A stretch of 57,170 nucleotides of DNA, from assembly GCF_009759665.1 (NCBI RefSeq), contig NZ_WQNE01000041.1, positions 1 to 57,170 of the forward strand. The letters are read 5' to 3'. The DNA is from Bradyrhizobium cajani (GTDB taxonomy: Bacteria > Pseudomonadota > Alphaproteobacteria > Rhizobiales > Xanthobacteraceae). The position numbers and the translations under genes are program-made. Under the pieces are notes generated by a model. It was not told the DNA's origin, ran no database searches, and saw nothing but the letters and a program-made list of their open reading frames with translations. Below, piece by piece: positions 16,860-24,768 of the stretch. The first letter of the stretch is position 1; each line of letters begins with the position of its first letter.

Positions 16860-16924
16860 ATTTTTGTACTGTCTTGCATAATATATGGCCGGTCAAGGAT
16901 TATTTTGCGAAATGGTACAAAAAT
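16860..16924. promoter_or_regulatory. Divergent promoter/operator with ATTTTTGTAC inverted repeats
   Basis: ATTTTTGTAC (16860-16869) and GTACAAAAAT (16915-16924) are perfect 10-bp inverted arms. Between them is an A/T-rich dyad around GCATAATATATGG flanked by CTTG and CAAG. The right arm overlaps the preferred start of the tetR gene. Binding by that regulator is inferred. Confidence 0.45.
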
Positions 16925-17556
16925 CGAAGCCGCCCGCCGCAGCCAACGCGCCCAAGCGTCGTGGCCGCCCCCGCGCTTACGAGCCCAATGTTGCACTCGG
17001 CAAGGCGCTCGACCTGTTCCGCAGGCAGGGATTTGCCGCGACGTCGCTGGACGATCTCAGCGAAGCCACCGGCATGAATCGCCCGAGCCTCTATGGCGCT
17101 TTCGGCGACAAGCGGGAGCTCTACATCAAGAGCTACCAGCGCTATCGCGAGGAAGCGCGCGCAGCGATGGTGGAGATCTTTCGCCAGGAGATGCCCGTGC
17201 GCCAGCGGCTGGAGCGCATCTTCGCGTCCGCGCTGAACATCTATCTGTCCGGCGACACCGGTCCGCGCGGCTGCTTCACGGTGGTGACCGCAGCGTCCGA
17301 AGCCGTCGGTGATCCCGAGATTCGCGCCATGGTGCTCGACGGTCTCGCCGAGCTCGACAAGGCTTTCACGAGTTGCTTCCGCCGCGCCATCGAGAACGGG
17401 GAGTTGCCGGAGCGCGCCGATCCGGCCGTGCTGGCGCAACTCGCGTCGTCGACCGTGCACTCGATCGCCATCCGCTCGCGCGCCCGCGTTCCGCGCAAGG
17501 AGCTGGAGGCGCTCGTGAAAGGCGCGATCGACGTGATGGTGGGGACCAAGCGCTAA
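16912..17556 (+). CDS. TetR/AcrR-family transcriptional regulator, divergent to GST
   Basis: A 214-residue regulator with an N-terminal basic stretch (KRRGRPRAYEP), a helix-turn-helix at about residues 30-65 (TSLDDLSEATGMNRPSLYGAFGDKRELY) and a C-terminal ligand domain containing GPRGCFTVVTAASEA, a segment common in reductive-stress-type TetR proteins. The ATG at 16912 is preferred to that at 16885 because AAGGA precedes it while the upstream ATG has no ribosome site. The stop codon coincides with the first bases of a TAAAGCGCGATG repeat. It probably represses the neighbouring GST gene and itself. Confidence 0.88.
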   Translation: MVQKSKPPAAANAPKRRGRPRAYEPNVALGKALDLFRRQGFAATSLDDLSEATGMNRPSLYGAFGDKRELYIKSYQRYREEARAAMVEIFRQEMPVRQRLERIFASALNIYLSGDTGPRGCFTVVTAASEAVGDPEIRAMVLDGLAELDKAFTSCFRRAIENGELPERADPAVLAQLASSTVHSIAIRSRARVPRKELEALVKGAIDVMVGTKR

Positions 17557-17656
17557 AGCGCGATGAGATTGGGATGAATCGTCATCGCGCTTTAGGTTGT
17601 TGTTTGAGCATGATCTTTTCGGAAAACCGCTTCACACTTTTCCGGATCATGCTTTA
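17554..17656. repeat. Bradyrhizobium-type interspersed repeat, copy 2 (short form)
   Basis: A 103-bp copy in inverse orientation to the one at 2801-2930. It has both dyads (TAAAGCGCGATG/CATCGCGCTTTA, and AGCATGATC/GATCATGCT) but lacks the central AACGCGGAACGCGTTTGCG block. Its first three bases are the stop codon of the tetR gene. Confidence 0.85.
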
Positions 17657-17672
17657 GGCTGGAAGCGAAGCC

Positions 17673-18638
17673 TCAATATCCCCTTGCTCGATCCACCACA
17701 TTCTCCAGCGCGCCGCCCGCCTCGAAGCGCGCGATCTGCTCGGCGACATAGGCCGAGATGGCGTCCGCGTCGGTGTCCGCCGCATTGTGCGGCGTCAGCA
17801 GCACCTTGGGATGGGTCCAGAACCGGCTGTCCGCCGGCTGCGGCTCCTGCACGAAGACGTCGAGCGAGACGGCGCCCAGCGTGCCGTCATCGAGGCAGGC
17901 AAGGATGTCGGCTTCGTTCTGCAAGCCGCCGCGGCCGGCATTGATCAGCACAGGCGCGCCGAACGGGCTCTTGCGGTTGAGTTTTGTAAATACGTCGCGG
18001 TTGAGGATGCCGTTTGTATCAGGCGTCAGCGGCAGCAGGCTGACGAGGATATCGGTCTTGCGCAGGAACGCATCCATTCCGTCCGCGCCATGGAAGCACT
18101 CGACGCCCTCAATGGTGCGCGGGCTGCGGCTCCAGCCGGCGACGCGGAAGCCGAGCCGCCGCAGCACATCGGCTGCGTCGGCACCCAGCGTGCCGAGGCC
18201 CATGACGCCAACCGTGACCGCGCTCGCCGGCCACTGATATGTCGGCTCCCAGCGCTTCTCGCGCTGGGATTGCCGCAGGTAAAGCTCCTGGCGGTGGTGC
18301 ATCAGCACGTGCAGCACGACATATTCGGTCATGCGATTGGTCAGATCGGGCACGGCGACGCGGACCAGCGGCACGTCGGGCAGGCTCTTGTCAGCCATCA
18401 GCGCATCGACGCCCGCACCGAGATTGAAGATCGCCCGCAGATTGGGAAAGGCGCCGAGGTCGCCCGGCACCGGCTTCCACACCGCGGCATAGTGCACCTC
18501 GGCCGGATCGAGCCCCGCATCGGGCAGCAGCACCACGCGGCGGCCGCCGCAGACCGCGTCGAACCGGACCTTCCAGCGCTCCGGCAGCCAGTTTTGCTGT
18601 GTGCTGTTGATCAGGACGGCCAGTGTGCCTTGGGTCAT
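17673..18638 (-). CDS. ghrA: D-isomer 2-hydroxyacid dehydrogenase (glyoxylate/hydroxypyruvate reductase A type)
   Basis: A 321-residue NAD(P)-dependent enzyme. The Rossmann motif GLGTLG is near residue 145, with Ser/Arg after the second strand (GWSRSPR) suggesting NADPH preference. Catalytic residues lie in LINAGRGG (Arg), in the downstream VFVQEP (Glu) and in TPHNAA (His). The short N-terminal substrate domain and FNLGAGVDAL resemble the GhrA branch, which reduces glyoxylate and hydroxypyruvate. The ATG at 18638 begins the conserved sequence; upstream codons in frame overlap the divergent DGPF promoter. It is transcribed away from the DGPF-ECF42 pair. Confidence 0.9.
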   Translation of the reverse strand: MTQGTLAVLINSTQQNWLPERWKVRFDAVCGGRRVVLLPDAGLDPAEVHYAAVWKPVPGDLGAFPNLRAIFNLGAGVDALMADKSLPDVPLVRVAVPDLTNRMTEYVVLHVLMHHRQELYLRQSQREKRWEPTYQWPASAVTVGVMGLGTLGADAADVLRRLGFRVAGWSRSPRTIEGVECFHGADGMDAFLRKTDILVSLLPLTPDTNGILNRDVFTKLNRKSPFGAPVLINAGRGGLQNEADILACLDDGTLGAVSLDVFVQEPQPADSRFWTHPKVLLTPHNAADTDADAISAYVAEQIARFEAGGALENVVDRARGY

Positions 18639-18723
18639 TCGAAGTGCCTCGTCGAGTTCCGCGCTTGCGGGCTCTCCTTGGCACGATCTGTCGGATTTTT
18701 CTTGCAAATTTTTTCCGCAGTCC

Positions 18724-18750
18724 TGTCGGGGCGGGGCATAGTGGATCGTC
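18724..18750 (+). promoter_or_regulatory. Predicted ECF42 promoter P1 (DGPF-sigma unit)
   Basis: TGTCGG (18724-18729), 17 bases, then CGTC (18747-18750) followed by TT. It lies 30 bases before the ATG of the DGPF gene. The same motif and spacing occur at 20568 and 24941, so the sigma factor encoded in this unit probably drives its own promoter. Confidence 0.72.
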
Positions 18751-18780
18751 TTCAGGACAAGACCCAAGGAAATGTCGCCC

Positions 18781-19149
18781 ATGCTTTACGCCATCCTTTG
18801 CTATCATGATGAGGACTTCGTCGGCTCCTGGAGCAAGGACCAGGACGAGGCCGTGATGAAGAAGCTCGCCGTGGTGCAGGAGAAGCTGACACAGCAGGGT
18901 CGGCTCGGCCCGGTGGCGCGGCTGTTGCCGACCACGGCCGCCGCGACCCTGCGCAAGGAAGACCCGCCGCTGGTGCTCGACGGTCCCTATGCCGAGACCA
19001 AGGAGCAGCTGCTCGGCTTCTACATCGTCGACTGCAAGAATCTCGACGACGCCCTCGACGTCGCGCGCGACCTCGGCGCGGCCAACCCCGGCGGCGCCTA
19101 TGAAGTGCGTCCCGTCGGCGTGTTCCGGCCCGGAGGGAATTTGACGTGA
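18781..19149 (+). CDS. DGPF/YciI-family protein, partner of ECF42 sigma factor
   Basis: A 122-residue protein of the YciI-related ferredoxin-like fold with the family hallmark LDGPYAETKEQLLGFYIV (DGPF motif) near residues 64-81. DGPF proteins are the conserved neighbours of ECF42 sigma factors; their biochemical function is unknown. The ATG at 18781 is preferred to 18772 because AAGGA (18766-18770) is then well spaced. Its TGA stop overlaps the GTG start of the sigma gene (GTGA), so the two are translationally coupled. Confidence 0.9.
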   Translation: MLYAILCYHDEDFVGSWSKDQDEAVMKKLAVVQEKLTQQGRLGPVARLLPTTAAATLRKEDPPLVLDGPYAETKEQLLGFYIVDCKNLDDALDVARDLGAANPGGAYEVRPVGVFRPGGNLT

Positions 19150-20432
19150 GCGACACCGATGCCGCCTGGATCGAGACCGCGCTGACCTCGGCGCGACCCC
19201 AGGCGGTGGGCGCGCTGCTGCGCTATTTCCGCGATCTCGACACCGCAGAAGAGGCGTTCCAGAACGCCTGCCTCCGTGCGCTCAGGGCCTGGCCGCAGAA
19301 CGGGCCGCCGCGCGATCCCGCGGCCTGGCTGATCATGGTCGGGCGCAATGTCGCGATCGACGAGGTTCGCCGCACCCGCAAGCAGCAGCCATTGCCCGAG
19401 GATGACCAGGCGATCTCCGACCTCGGCGATGCCGAAGGCGCGCTCGCCGAACGGCTCGACGGCTCGCACTACCGCGACGACATCCTGCGGCTGATGTTCA
19501 TCTGCTGCCATCCGCAGCTCCCGGCGACGCAGCAGATCGCGCTCGCGCTGCGCATCGTCTCCGGCCTCACCGTGAAGCAGATTGCCCGCGCCTTCCTGGT
19601 CTCGGACGCCGCGATGGAGCAGCGTATCACGCGGGCCAAGGCCAAGGTCGCGGAAGCCGGGACGCCGTTCGAAGCGCCCGGCGCGGTCGAGCGCTCTGAG
19701 CGACTCGCCGGTGTCGCGGCGATGATCTACCTGATCTTCAACGAGGGCTATTCGGCGAGCGGCGAGACTGCGGAGCTTCGCAAGCCGCTCTGCGAGGAGG
19801 CGATCCGCCTGGCGCGGCTGCTGCTGCGATTGTTCCAGAGCGAGCCGGAGATCATGGGCCTGACGGCTCTGATCCTGCTCCAGCATGCGCGCAGCGCCGC
19901 GCGCTTTGCGGACGATGGCTCGCTGATCTTGCTGGAAGACCAGGACCGTTCGCTGTGGAACGGCACCATGATCGCGGAGGGGCTGGCGCTGATCGACAAG
20001 GCGATGCGCCACCGCCGCAGCGGGCCCTACCAGATCCAGGCCGCGATCGCGGCGCTGCATGCGCGCGCTTTGAGGCCCGAGGAGACCGACTGGACCCAGA
20101 TCGACCTGCTCTATGGCGCGCTGGAGTTGGTGCAGCCCTCGCCGGTGGTGACGCTCAACCGCGCGGTCGCGGTCTCCAAGGTGCGCGGACCGCAAGCCGC
20201 GCTCGATCTGATCGAGCCGCTGGCGCCGAAGCTCGCCAACTATTTCCATTTCTACGGCGTGCGCGGTGCCTTCCTGATGCAGCTCGGCCGCAACGACGAG
20301 GCCCGCATCGCCTTCGACCGCGCCATCGCGCTCGCCAACACCTCGGCGGAAGCCGCCCACATCCGCATGCATCTGGATCGCCTGATCCGGGACAGCCAGC
20401 CGAAGCCGAAGGAAAGCGCGAAGGCGAAGTGA
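19146..20432 (+). CDS. ECF42 (SigI-like) RNA polymerase sigma factor with C-terminal TPR-like extension
   Basis: A 428-residue protein. Sigma region 2 spans about residues 15-80 (DTAEEAFQNACLRALRAW, WLIMVGRNVAIDEVRR) and region 4 about 110-165 (LALRIVSGLTVKQIARAFLVSDAAMEQRITRAK). A long all-helical extension follows, beginning with YLIFNEGYSAS and ending with TPR-like ALDLIEPLAPK and DEARIAFDRAIAL repeats. This layout is that of ECF42 factors, which lack an evident anti-sigma factor and are thought to be controlled through the extension. The GTG start overlaps the DGPF stop. Three TGTCGG-N17-CGTCTT promoters nearby are its probable targets. Confidence 0.92.
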   Translation: MSDTDAAWIETALTSARPQAVGALLRYFRDLDTAEEAFQNACLRALRAWPQNGPPRDPAAWLIMVGRNVAIDEVRRTRKQQPLPEDDQAISDLGDAEGALAERLDGSHYRDDILRLMFICCHPQLPATQQIALALRIVSGLTVKQIARAFLVSDAAMEQRITRAKAKVAEAGTPFEAPGAVERSERLAGVAAMIYLIFNEGYSASGETAELRKPLCEEAIRLARLLLRLFQSEPEIMGLTALILLQHARSAARFADDGSLILLEDQDRSLWNGTMIAEGLALIDKAMRHRRSGPYQIQAAIAALHARALRPEETDWTQIDLLYGALELVQPSPVVTLNRAVAVSKVRGPQAALDLIEPLAPKLANYFHFYGVRGAFLMQLGRNDEARIAFDRAIALANTSAEAAHIRMHLDRLIRDSQPKPKESAKAK

Positions 20433-20443
20433 CGCGGCTTCGC

Positions 20444-20544
20444 GTCATTCCGGGGCGGTCCGCAGGACCGAACTATGGTGCGCAGTTGCGCACCTGAGAA
20501 TCTCGAGATTCCGGGTCTGGTCCTGCGGACCATCCCGGAATGAC
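20444..20544. repeat. Palindromic REP-like element (GTCATTCCGG family)
   Basis: GTCATTCCGGGG...GGTCCGCAGGACC at the left is mirrored by GGTCCTGCGGACC...CCCGGAATGAC at the right, enclosing about 45 bases. A related element lies at 25458-25562. It sits between the sigma gene and promoter P2 and could act as a transcript-end hairpin. Confidence 0.75.
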
Positions 20545-20567
20545 GACCAAAATTGTTTCCAGCCAAT

Positions 20568-20594
20568 TGTCGGCCCCAGCCTCTCCCCTTCGTC
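20568..20594 (+). promoter_or_regulatory. Predicted ECF42 promoter P2 (SRPBCC-PhnB unit)
   Basis: TGTCGG (20568-20573), 17 bases, CGTC (20591-20594), then TT. It lies 26 bases before the ATG of the SRPBCC gene. Confidence 0.72.
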
Positions 20595-20620
20595 TTAATC
20601 CTGTATCCAGGGAGCCATTC

Positions 20621-21157
20621 ATGCTGAAAGCCTTTGCCGTCGTCGCCGTCGCACTTGCGGTCGGAGTTGCCGCCGTCCTCGTCTTTGCCCTCACCAAGCC
20701 CGACACGTTCCGCGTCGAGCGCAGCCTCGCCGTGAAAGCGCCGGCCGATGCGATCTATCCCGCGGTCGCCGATTTCCACCGCTGGACCGCCTGGTCACCC
20801 TACGAGAATCGCGATCCCGCCATGAAGCGGACCTTTGGCGGAACCGCTGTCGGCAAGGGCGCGACCTATGCGTGGGACGGGAACAACAATGTCGGGGCCG
20901 GCCACATGGAGATCCTCGAGGCGAACGCATCGTCGAAGCTTCGCATCAAGCTCGATTTCGAACGTCCCTTCGAAGGCCACAACACCGCCGAGTTCACCTT
21001 TGTGCCGCAAGGCGATGCCACACTGGTGACGTGGGCGATGTACGGCCCGGCGCCGTTCCTGTCCAAGGTGATGCAGGTGTTCATCAACATGGACAGCATG
21101 ATCGGCAAGGACTTCGAGGCCGGGCTCGGCAGCCTGAAGAAGCTCACCGAGAAGTAG
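20621..21157 (+). CDS. Membrane-anchored SRPBCC (START-like) domain protein
   Basis: A 178-residue protein with one N-terminal membrane helix (residues 2-24, rich in Ala/Val) followed by an SRPBCC/polyketide-cyclase-like domain. Recognisable elements are VERSLAVKAPADAIYPAVADFHRWTAWSPYE and a C-terminal helix IGKDFEAGLGSLKKL. The fold binds hydrophobic ligands; the ligand is unknown. An in-frame ATG at 20540 would place promoter P2 inside the gene, so the ATG at 20621, behind CAGGGAG, is chosen. It is followed after 28 bases by a PhnB-like gene, and both appear to be ECF42 targets. Confidence 0.85.
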   Translation: MLKAFAVVAVALAVGVAAVLVFALTKPDTFRVERSLAVKAPADAIYPAVADFHRWTAWSPYENRDPAMKRTFGGTAVGKGATYAWDGNNNVGAGHMEILEANASSKLRIKLDFERPFEGHNTAEFTFVPQGDATLVTWAMYGPAPFLSKVMQVFINMDSMIGKDFEAGLGSLKKLTEK

Positions 21158-21185
21158 CAAGACTTATTACCCAGGGAGAAAGACG

Positions 21186-21599
21186 ATGCTCAATGCCTAT
21201 CTGTTCTATCAGGACACCTGTGAAGCAGCGTTCAATTTCTACGCCAAGGTGCTCGGCGGCAAGATCGACGCGATGATGCGTGCATCGGATGCGCCGCCGG
21301 ACATGCCCGCGGCCCCCGGCCGCGAGAAGACGATCATGCACGCGCGGATGTCACTGCCCGACGGCAGCGTATTGATGGCCTCCGACGCGCCGGCCGAGCA
21401 TTTTCACAAGCCGCAGGGCTTCTCGATCTCGCTCACGGTCAAGGACCCCGCGGACGGCGAGCGCAAGTTCAACGCGCTCGCCGACGGCGGCTCCGTCACC
21501 ATGCCCTTCAGCAAGACGTTCTGGGCCAAGGGCTTTGGCATGTGCGTCGACAAGTTCGGCATTCCCTGGATGGTGAACTGCCCTGCGGAGGGGATGTGA
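21186..21599 (+). CDS. PhnB-like VOC-superfamily protein
   Basis: A 137-residue protein of the glyoxalase/bleomycin-resistance (VOC) fold, PhnB/3-demethylubiquinone-like subgroup. The N-terminus NAYLFYQDTCEAAFNFYAKVLGG is the first beta-alpha module. MHARMSLPDGSVLMASD and a C-terminal GFGMCVDKFGIPWMVNC form the second. The function of such proteins is uncertain; a role in resistance or small-molecule binding is inferred from the fold. GGGAGA precedes the ATG. It belongs with the upstream SRPBCC gene in the ECF42 P2 unit. Confidence 0.86.
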   Translation: MLNAYLFYQDTCEAAFNFYAKVLGGKIDAMMRASDAPPDMPAAPGREKTIMHARMSLPDGSVLMASDAPAEHFHKPQGFSISLTVKDPADGERKFNALADGGSVTMPFSKTFWAKGFGMCVDKFGIPWMVNCPAEGM

Positions 21600-21698
21600 C
21601 AGGCGCACTTGCCTGATGCACCACGCGGCGCTCCCTCTCCCCATTGTATCGGGAGGGGGCGCACGCACAGTGCCGCGCCAATTGCGATTGATCTGACT

Positions 21699-22049
21699 TT
21701 AGCGAATCGACCCGGTGGTGTCCTCGCCCGGCGGCGGTGATGGAACGCAGCGCGGGCAGATCACGAGCTTGGCGCCGAGTCGCCTGTCGTTCTCCGCTTC
21801 GATTTCGTCATGGACCGCCCACCATGCCTCGGAGTAGGGGCGCAACGTGCCGAGCACTCTTTCCCGCTCCTGATTGGGATCACTCTCGGCAGGCGGGGGA
21901 CTGGCCACGCGCTGCTTCGTGACGGGGGGCCGATTCGGATTCCGGCCAAGACCATCCCATGCGATCGAACGGCGCTCCTGCGCAGGCGCGACAGTGCATC
22001 CCAGCAGTGCTGCGCAAAAAGTGAGCAAGAGAAAGCCGTGTCGTATCAT
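21699..22049 (-). CDS. Predicted small lipoprotein of unknown function
   Basis: A 116-residue protein starting IRHGFLLLTFCAALLGC, a hydrophobic leader with a lipobox (LLGC, Cys near residue 18), then a Pro-rich and charged mature region with a CPRC pair near the C-terminus. The ATG at 22049 is chosen because the signal begins there, although the frame stays open upstream. No domain is recognised. It converges with the PhnB-like gene and may be a lineage-specific envelope protein. Confidence 0.6.
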   Translation of the reverse strand: MIRHGFLLLTFCAALLGCTVAPAQERRSIAWDGLGRNPNRPPVTKQRVASPPPAESDPNQERERVLGTLRPYSEAWWAVHDEIEAENDRRLGAKLVICPRCVPSPPPGEDTTGSIR

Positions 22050-22334
22050 GCCGGATCCTTGGTGTGGTGCGTGACACGCAGAATCCGCCTGGGAGACCTT
22101 GCATCGCGTCGGTTGAATGGAACCAAAGGGAAATGACGTGGCCGGCATGGCCGAATATGGAGTCTTGCTGTCGCATCACTTTGCGAGAGCAGTGAGGCCG
22201 CTTCGTGAAAAGGTGCGGCCCGCATCGCACAACAATTGGCGCAATATTAGGCTGTGAACTCCGCGACAGAATCGCTAATCATATTCACAAATTCTACAAA
22301 CAGGGGTGGGCGTGACTTGGAAGGGGAGCGACCG

Positions 22335-22427
22335 ATGGCGACGGCGCTACAAATCAACTTTGCACTTTGGGGTATGCTCATCTGCGCAAGCATGGAATTG
22401 ACGCAGATGATTCAGAGGTTCTTTTAG
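22335..22427 (+). CDS. Candidate 30-residue membrane microprotein
   Basis: An ATG frame of 30 codons preceded by AAGGGGAG at about seven bases. It encodes a mostly hydrophobic peptide with a possible membrane helix at residues 8-20 (NFALWGMLICASM) and ends in aromatic residues. Its stop overlaps that of the convergent gene on the other strand. Function is unknown. The good ribosome site is the main support. Confidence 0.4.
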   Translation: MATALQINFALWGMLICASMELTQMIQRFF

Positions 22428-22651
22428 GACATCAGCCAGTTTGCGATGGCCATGGCGCCCTCTGAGAGAGCGTAGAACCAGCCAAGCGTTGCCACGGTGC
22501 TCGTGAGCAGGAACGCGATGCCGATCGCTTGTTCGCCGCCCATTCGAGACAGGGACGATTGCGACAGAAGCGATTGCGATGCGGGCGATTGCGCCTGCGT
22601 GTCCGCATGTCCGTCGGTGCCGATGCCGGTCATGAACGTCTCCGCAGACAT
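22424..22651 (-). CDS. Hypothetical small membrane protein
   Basis: A 75-residue frame with a Ser/Gln-rich N-terminal half and one clear membrane segment at about residues 41-62 (AIGIAFLLTSTVATLGWFYAL), ending ANWLMS. A downstream in-frame ATG (residue 7) is an alternative start. It overlaps the stop of the convergent 30-codon frame. No family is recognised; the hydrophobic segment and G/C-rich codon pattern suggest a real gene. Confidence 0.5.
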   Translation of the reverse strand: MSAETFMTGIGTDGHADTQAQSPASQSLLSQSSLSRMGGEQAIGIAFLLTSTVATLGWFYALSEGAMAIANWLMS

Positions 22652-22742
22652 TTGTGTCGCGCGGCCTCAGGTATGCCAAGCCAAGTTGGCGTTAGTGTGA
22701 CGCGGTCACAGAGGCAACGCATTTTCGCCGCCGCGTCATGTG

Positions 22743-23180
22743 TCAGCTCGCGAGCAATGCAATGAGCGTGAAGCTGACGCTTGCGACGACAATCATGGAA
22801 AGGACGTAGTTGCGCGGTCGCGCCGTCCGCGCGGATTGCGGCCCCCGCCGTCGCGGCTTCTCGCCCGCTTGCCGGATCGGCTCCTGCGGTGCGAGCGTAG
22901 CCCGAGTGCCCGAGCCCGTGTACTTCACATAGAGCTCGAGCAGCCGCAGCTCCGATGCCCGGTCCATCAGCCCCTCGCGATCGCGGCGCGACAGCAGCTC
23001 GAATTCGGCGGTCTCTTCGGAGTTCAGCTGGCCAAGGACGATGCGTCCCTGATCCGACAGGCGGTAGTGAAAATCGAGGGGCTGCACGGCCTGCGACCCG
23101 TTTGAAAATGAGTAATCTTGAAAAAGCGGAACCATCCTAGCCTGTGACCACCGCTGAAATTGTGACGGCCCCGTGGCCAT
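22743..23180 (-). CDS. Hypothetical protein with C-terminal membrane anchor
   Basis: A 145-residue protein with a polar, helical body (LLSRRDREGLMDRASELRLLELYVKYT), an Arg/Pro-rich stretch and a single C-terminal helix (LSMIVVASVSFTLIALLAS), so it is probably tail-anchored. GAGG five bases before the ATG at 23180 supports that start; a second ATG lies at 23135. It is not assigned to a family. It is isolated between other small unassigned genes. Confidence 0.55.
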   Translation of the reverse strand: MATGPSQFQRWSQARMVPLFQDYSFSNGSQAVQPLDFHYRLSDQGRIVLGQLNSEETAEFELLSRRDREGLMDRASELRLLELYVKYTGSGTRATLAPQEPIRQAGEKPRRRGPQSARTARPRNYVLSMIVVASVSFTLIALLAS

Positions 23181-23376
23181 TGCGACCTCGGAGCGGCCTC
23201 AGTCCGGCAGGCATCATCATAAACGGTCGGGACAGGCTGCAAATCGCGTAAATTGGGCAGGCGTTGCGAAGCGGTTGAGCGGATTCGCCGGCCGCAGAGC
23301 CGGAATTTCGCAAGATTGCCTAATCGCCGGACAGGAGCGGATTCGTCCCGGTCACATCGCGCCGGCTGCCGGATGC

Positions 23377-23814
23377 TCAGCGGCAGCGCGGATAGATTGC
23401 CGCGAGGTCGCGTCCCTTCAACAGAAGCAGTCGCGACGAGAGGCCGCCGCGGCGGCTGATCCAGTCGCGCACCGGGCCGGGATAGGCTTGGAGCACCGCT
23501 TCGGATGCTTCCGGCTCGGCATAGAAGCGTCCGCGCCGGTCGACCGAACGCGCCGCATGGAAGCCGAACACCGCGCGTTTCGTGACGCAGATGCGCTCGC
23601 CCGGCACGATGCTCAGCACCAGCGTGCAGGCGGACAGGCAGGGACCGTCGATCACCACGCGCTCGCCGCTCTCGCGCACTTTCTCGAACAGATCGAGGAA
23701 CGGTCCGACCTCTCCGCCGGGCGACTGGATGATGCGGATCTCGGCTCGCACCGGTGCGGTGGCGAGCAGCGCAGATGCGAGCATCAAGGCTGTGACGTAG
23801 GTGATGCGTCGCAT
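23377..23814 (-). CDS. Exported ClpP/crotonase-fold-like protein
   Basis: A 145-residue protein with a signal peptide (MLASALLATAPVRA, cleavage near residue 24). The mature part reads IIQSPGGEVGPF, then VVIDGPCLSACTLVL, then VFGFHAAR. SPGGE, the Ser in the CLSACT elbow and a following His match the pattern of ClpP-fold serine proteases (SGG, GxSA, H). It is shorter than ClpP and secreted, so whether it is an active peptidase is open. No partner gene is evident. Confidence 0.6.
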   Translation of the reverse strand: MRRITYVTALMLASALLATAPVRAEIRIIQSPGGEVGPFLDLFEKVRESGERVVIDGPCLSACTLVLSIVPGERICVTKRAVFGFHAARSVDRRGRFYAEPEASEAVLQAYPGPVRDWISRRGGLSSRLLLLKGRDLAAIYPRCR

Positions 23815-23837
23815 AAGGCCTCCACCAACTCGATACC

Positions 23838-23952
23838 GTAGGGTGGATTAGCCGGCGGCGGCGCGGAGCGCAGTCCGCTGGCGTAACCCACCTCTTTTGT
23901 TTCCGCAGAGATAGACAGTGGTGGGTTAGGCCTTCGGGCTAACCCATCCTAC
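23838..23952. repeat. GTAGGGTGG-type inverted repeat element
   Basis: GTAGGGTGGATTAGCC at the left is mirrored by GGCTAACCCATCCTAC at the right, with inner GGCGTAACCCACC and GGTGGGTTAGGCC arms. Related short elements are at 29653-29688 and 45559-45649. Confidence 0.7.
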
Positions 23953-23979
23953 GAACTTCCCGACTTACAAGTTCCGTGC

Positions 23980-24768
23980 CTATCCGTTCCGCCGCTCGCC
24001 ACGCAGCGTCGGCAGACCGATACCCGCCGCATCGAAGCCGCCATCAACGGCCAAAATTTGGCCGGTGATGTAGCTCGCGCGTCCCGAGCACAGGAAAAAG
24101 ATCGCCTCCGCGAGTTCCTCCTCCAGGCCGTAGCGATTGAGCGGAATGGCGTCGTGATAGTCGGCGCGGATCTCCTTGGTGTGCACCTGCTTCGCCATCG
24201 CGGTGTCGACCGGCCCCGGCGCGACCGCGTTGACGCGGATGCCGAGCGAGGCGAGCTCGACCGCAAGCTGCTTGGTGAGGTGCGCGAGGCCCGCCTTGCT
24301 GGTGCCGTAGGCCGAGCGCAACGTCGAGGCGCGCACGGCCGAGATCGACGTAATGTTGACGATGGCGCCGCCGTTGCCATCGCGCATCAGCGGCACCGCA
24401 GCCTTGGTGCAGAGGAACGGGCCGGTGAGGTTGACGTCGAGCACGCGCCGCCAGTCGGCCTCCGACGTCTCCATCAGCGGCGCGAACACGGCAATGCCGG
24501 CATTGTTGACGAGAGCATCGAGCCGGCCGAACCGCCGCTCGATCGCGGTCATGGCGGCGCCGACCGCGGCCGTGTCCGAGACGTCGCAGGTCAGCGCCAG
24601 CGTCGCCTCGCCTTGGCCGATCTCGGCGACCGCTTGGCCGAGCAGCTCGCCCTCGATGTCGAGCAGCGCCACGCGCCAACCCTCGGCGAGGAACTTCTTC
24701 GCGGTCGCAAGCCCGATGCCGCGTGCGGCTCCGGTGACGAGGGCGACTTTCTGCGGGGCTGGCGGCAT
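23980..24768 (-). CDS. Short-chain dehydrogenase/reductase (classical SDR)
   Basis: A 262-residue SDR with the cofactor motif TGAARGIG at about residues 12-19, acidic LLDIE after the second strand (NAD preference), NNAG near 88-91, the catalytic Ser in ITSISAV and the YGTSK pair near 155-159. The C-terminus has VNAVAPGPVDT and ITGQILAVDGG. It resembles 3-oxoacyl-ACP reductase-like or sugar/alcohol dehydrogenases; the substrate is not deducible. It is divergent from the P3-driven DGPF unit. Confidence 0.92.
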   Translation of the reverse strand: MPPAPQKVALVTGAARGIGLATAKKFLAEGWRVALLDIEGELLGQAVAEIGQGEATLALTCDVSDTAAVGAAMTAIERRFGRLDALVNNAGIAVFAPLMETSEADWRRVLDVNLTGPFLCTKAAVPLMRDGNGGAIVNITSISAVRASTLRSAYGTSKAGLAHLTKQLAVELASLGIRVNAVAPGPVDTAMAKQVHTKEIRADYHDAIPLNRYGLEEELAEAIFFLCSGRASYITGQILAVDGGFDAAGIGLPTLRGERRNG

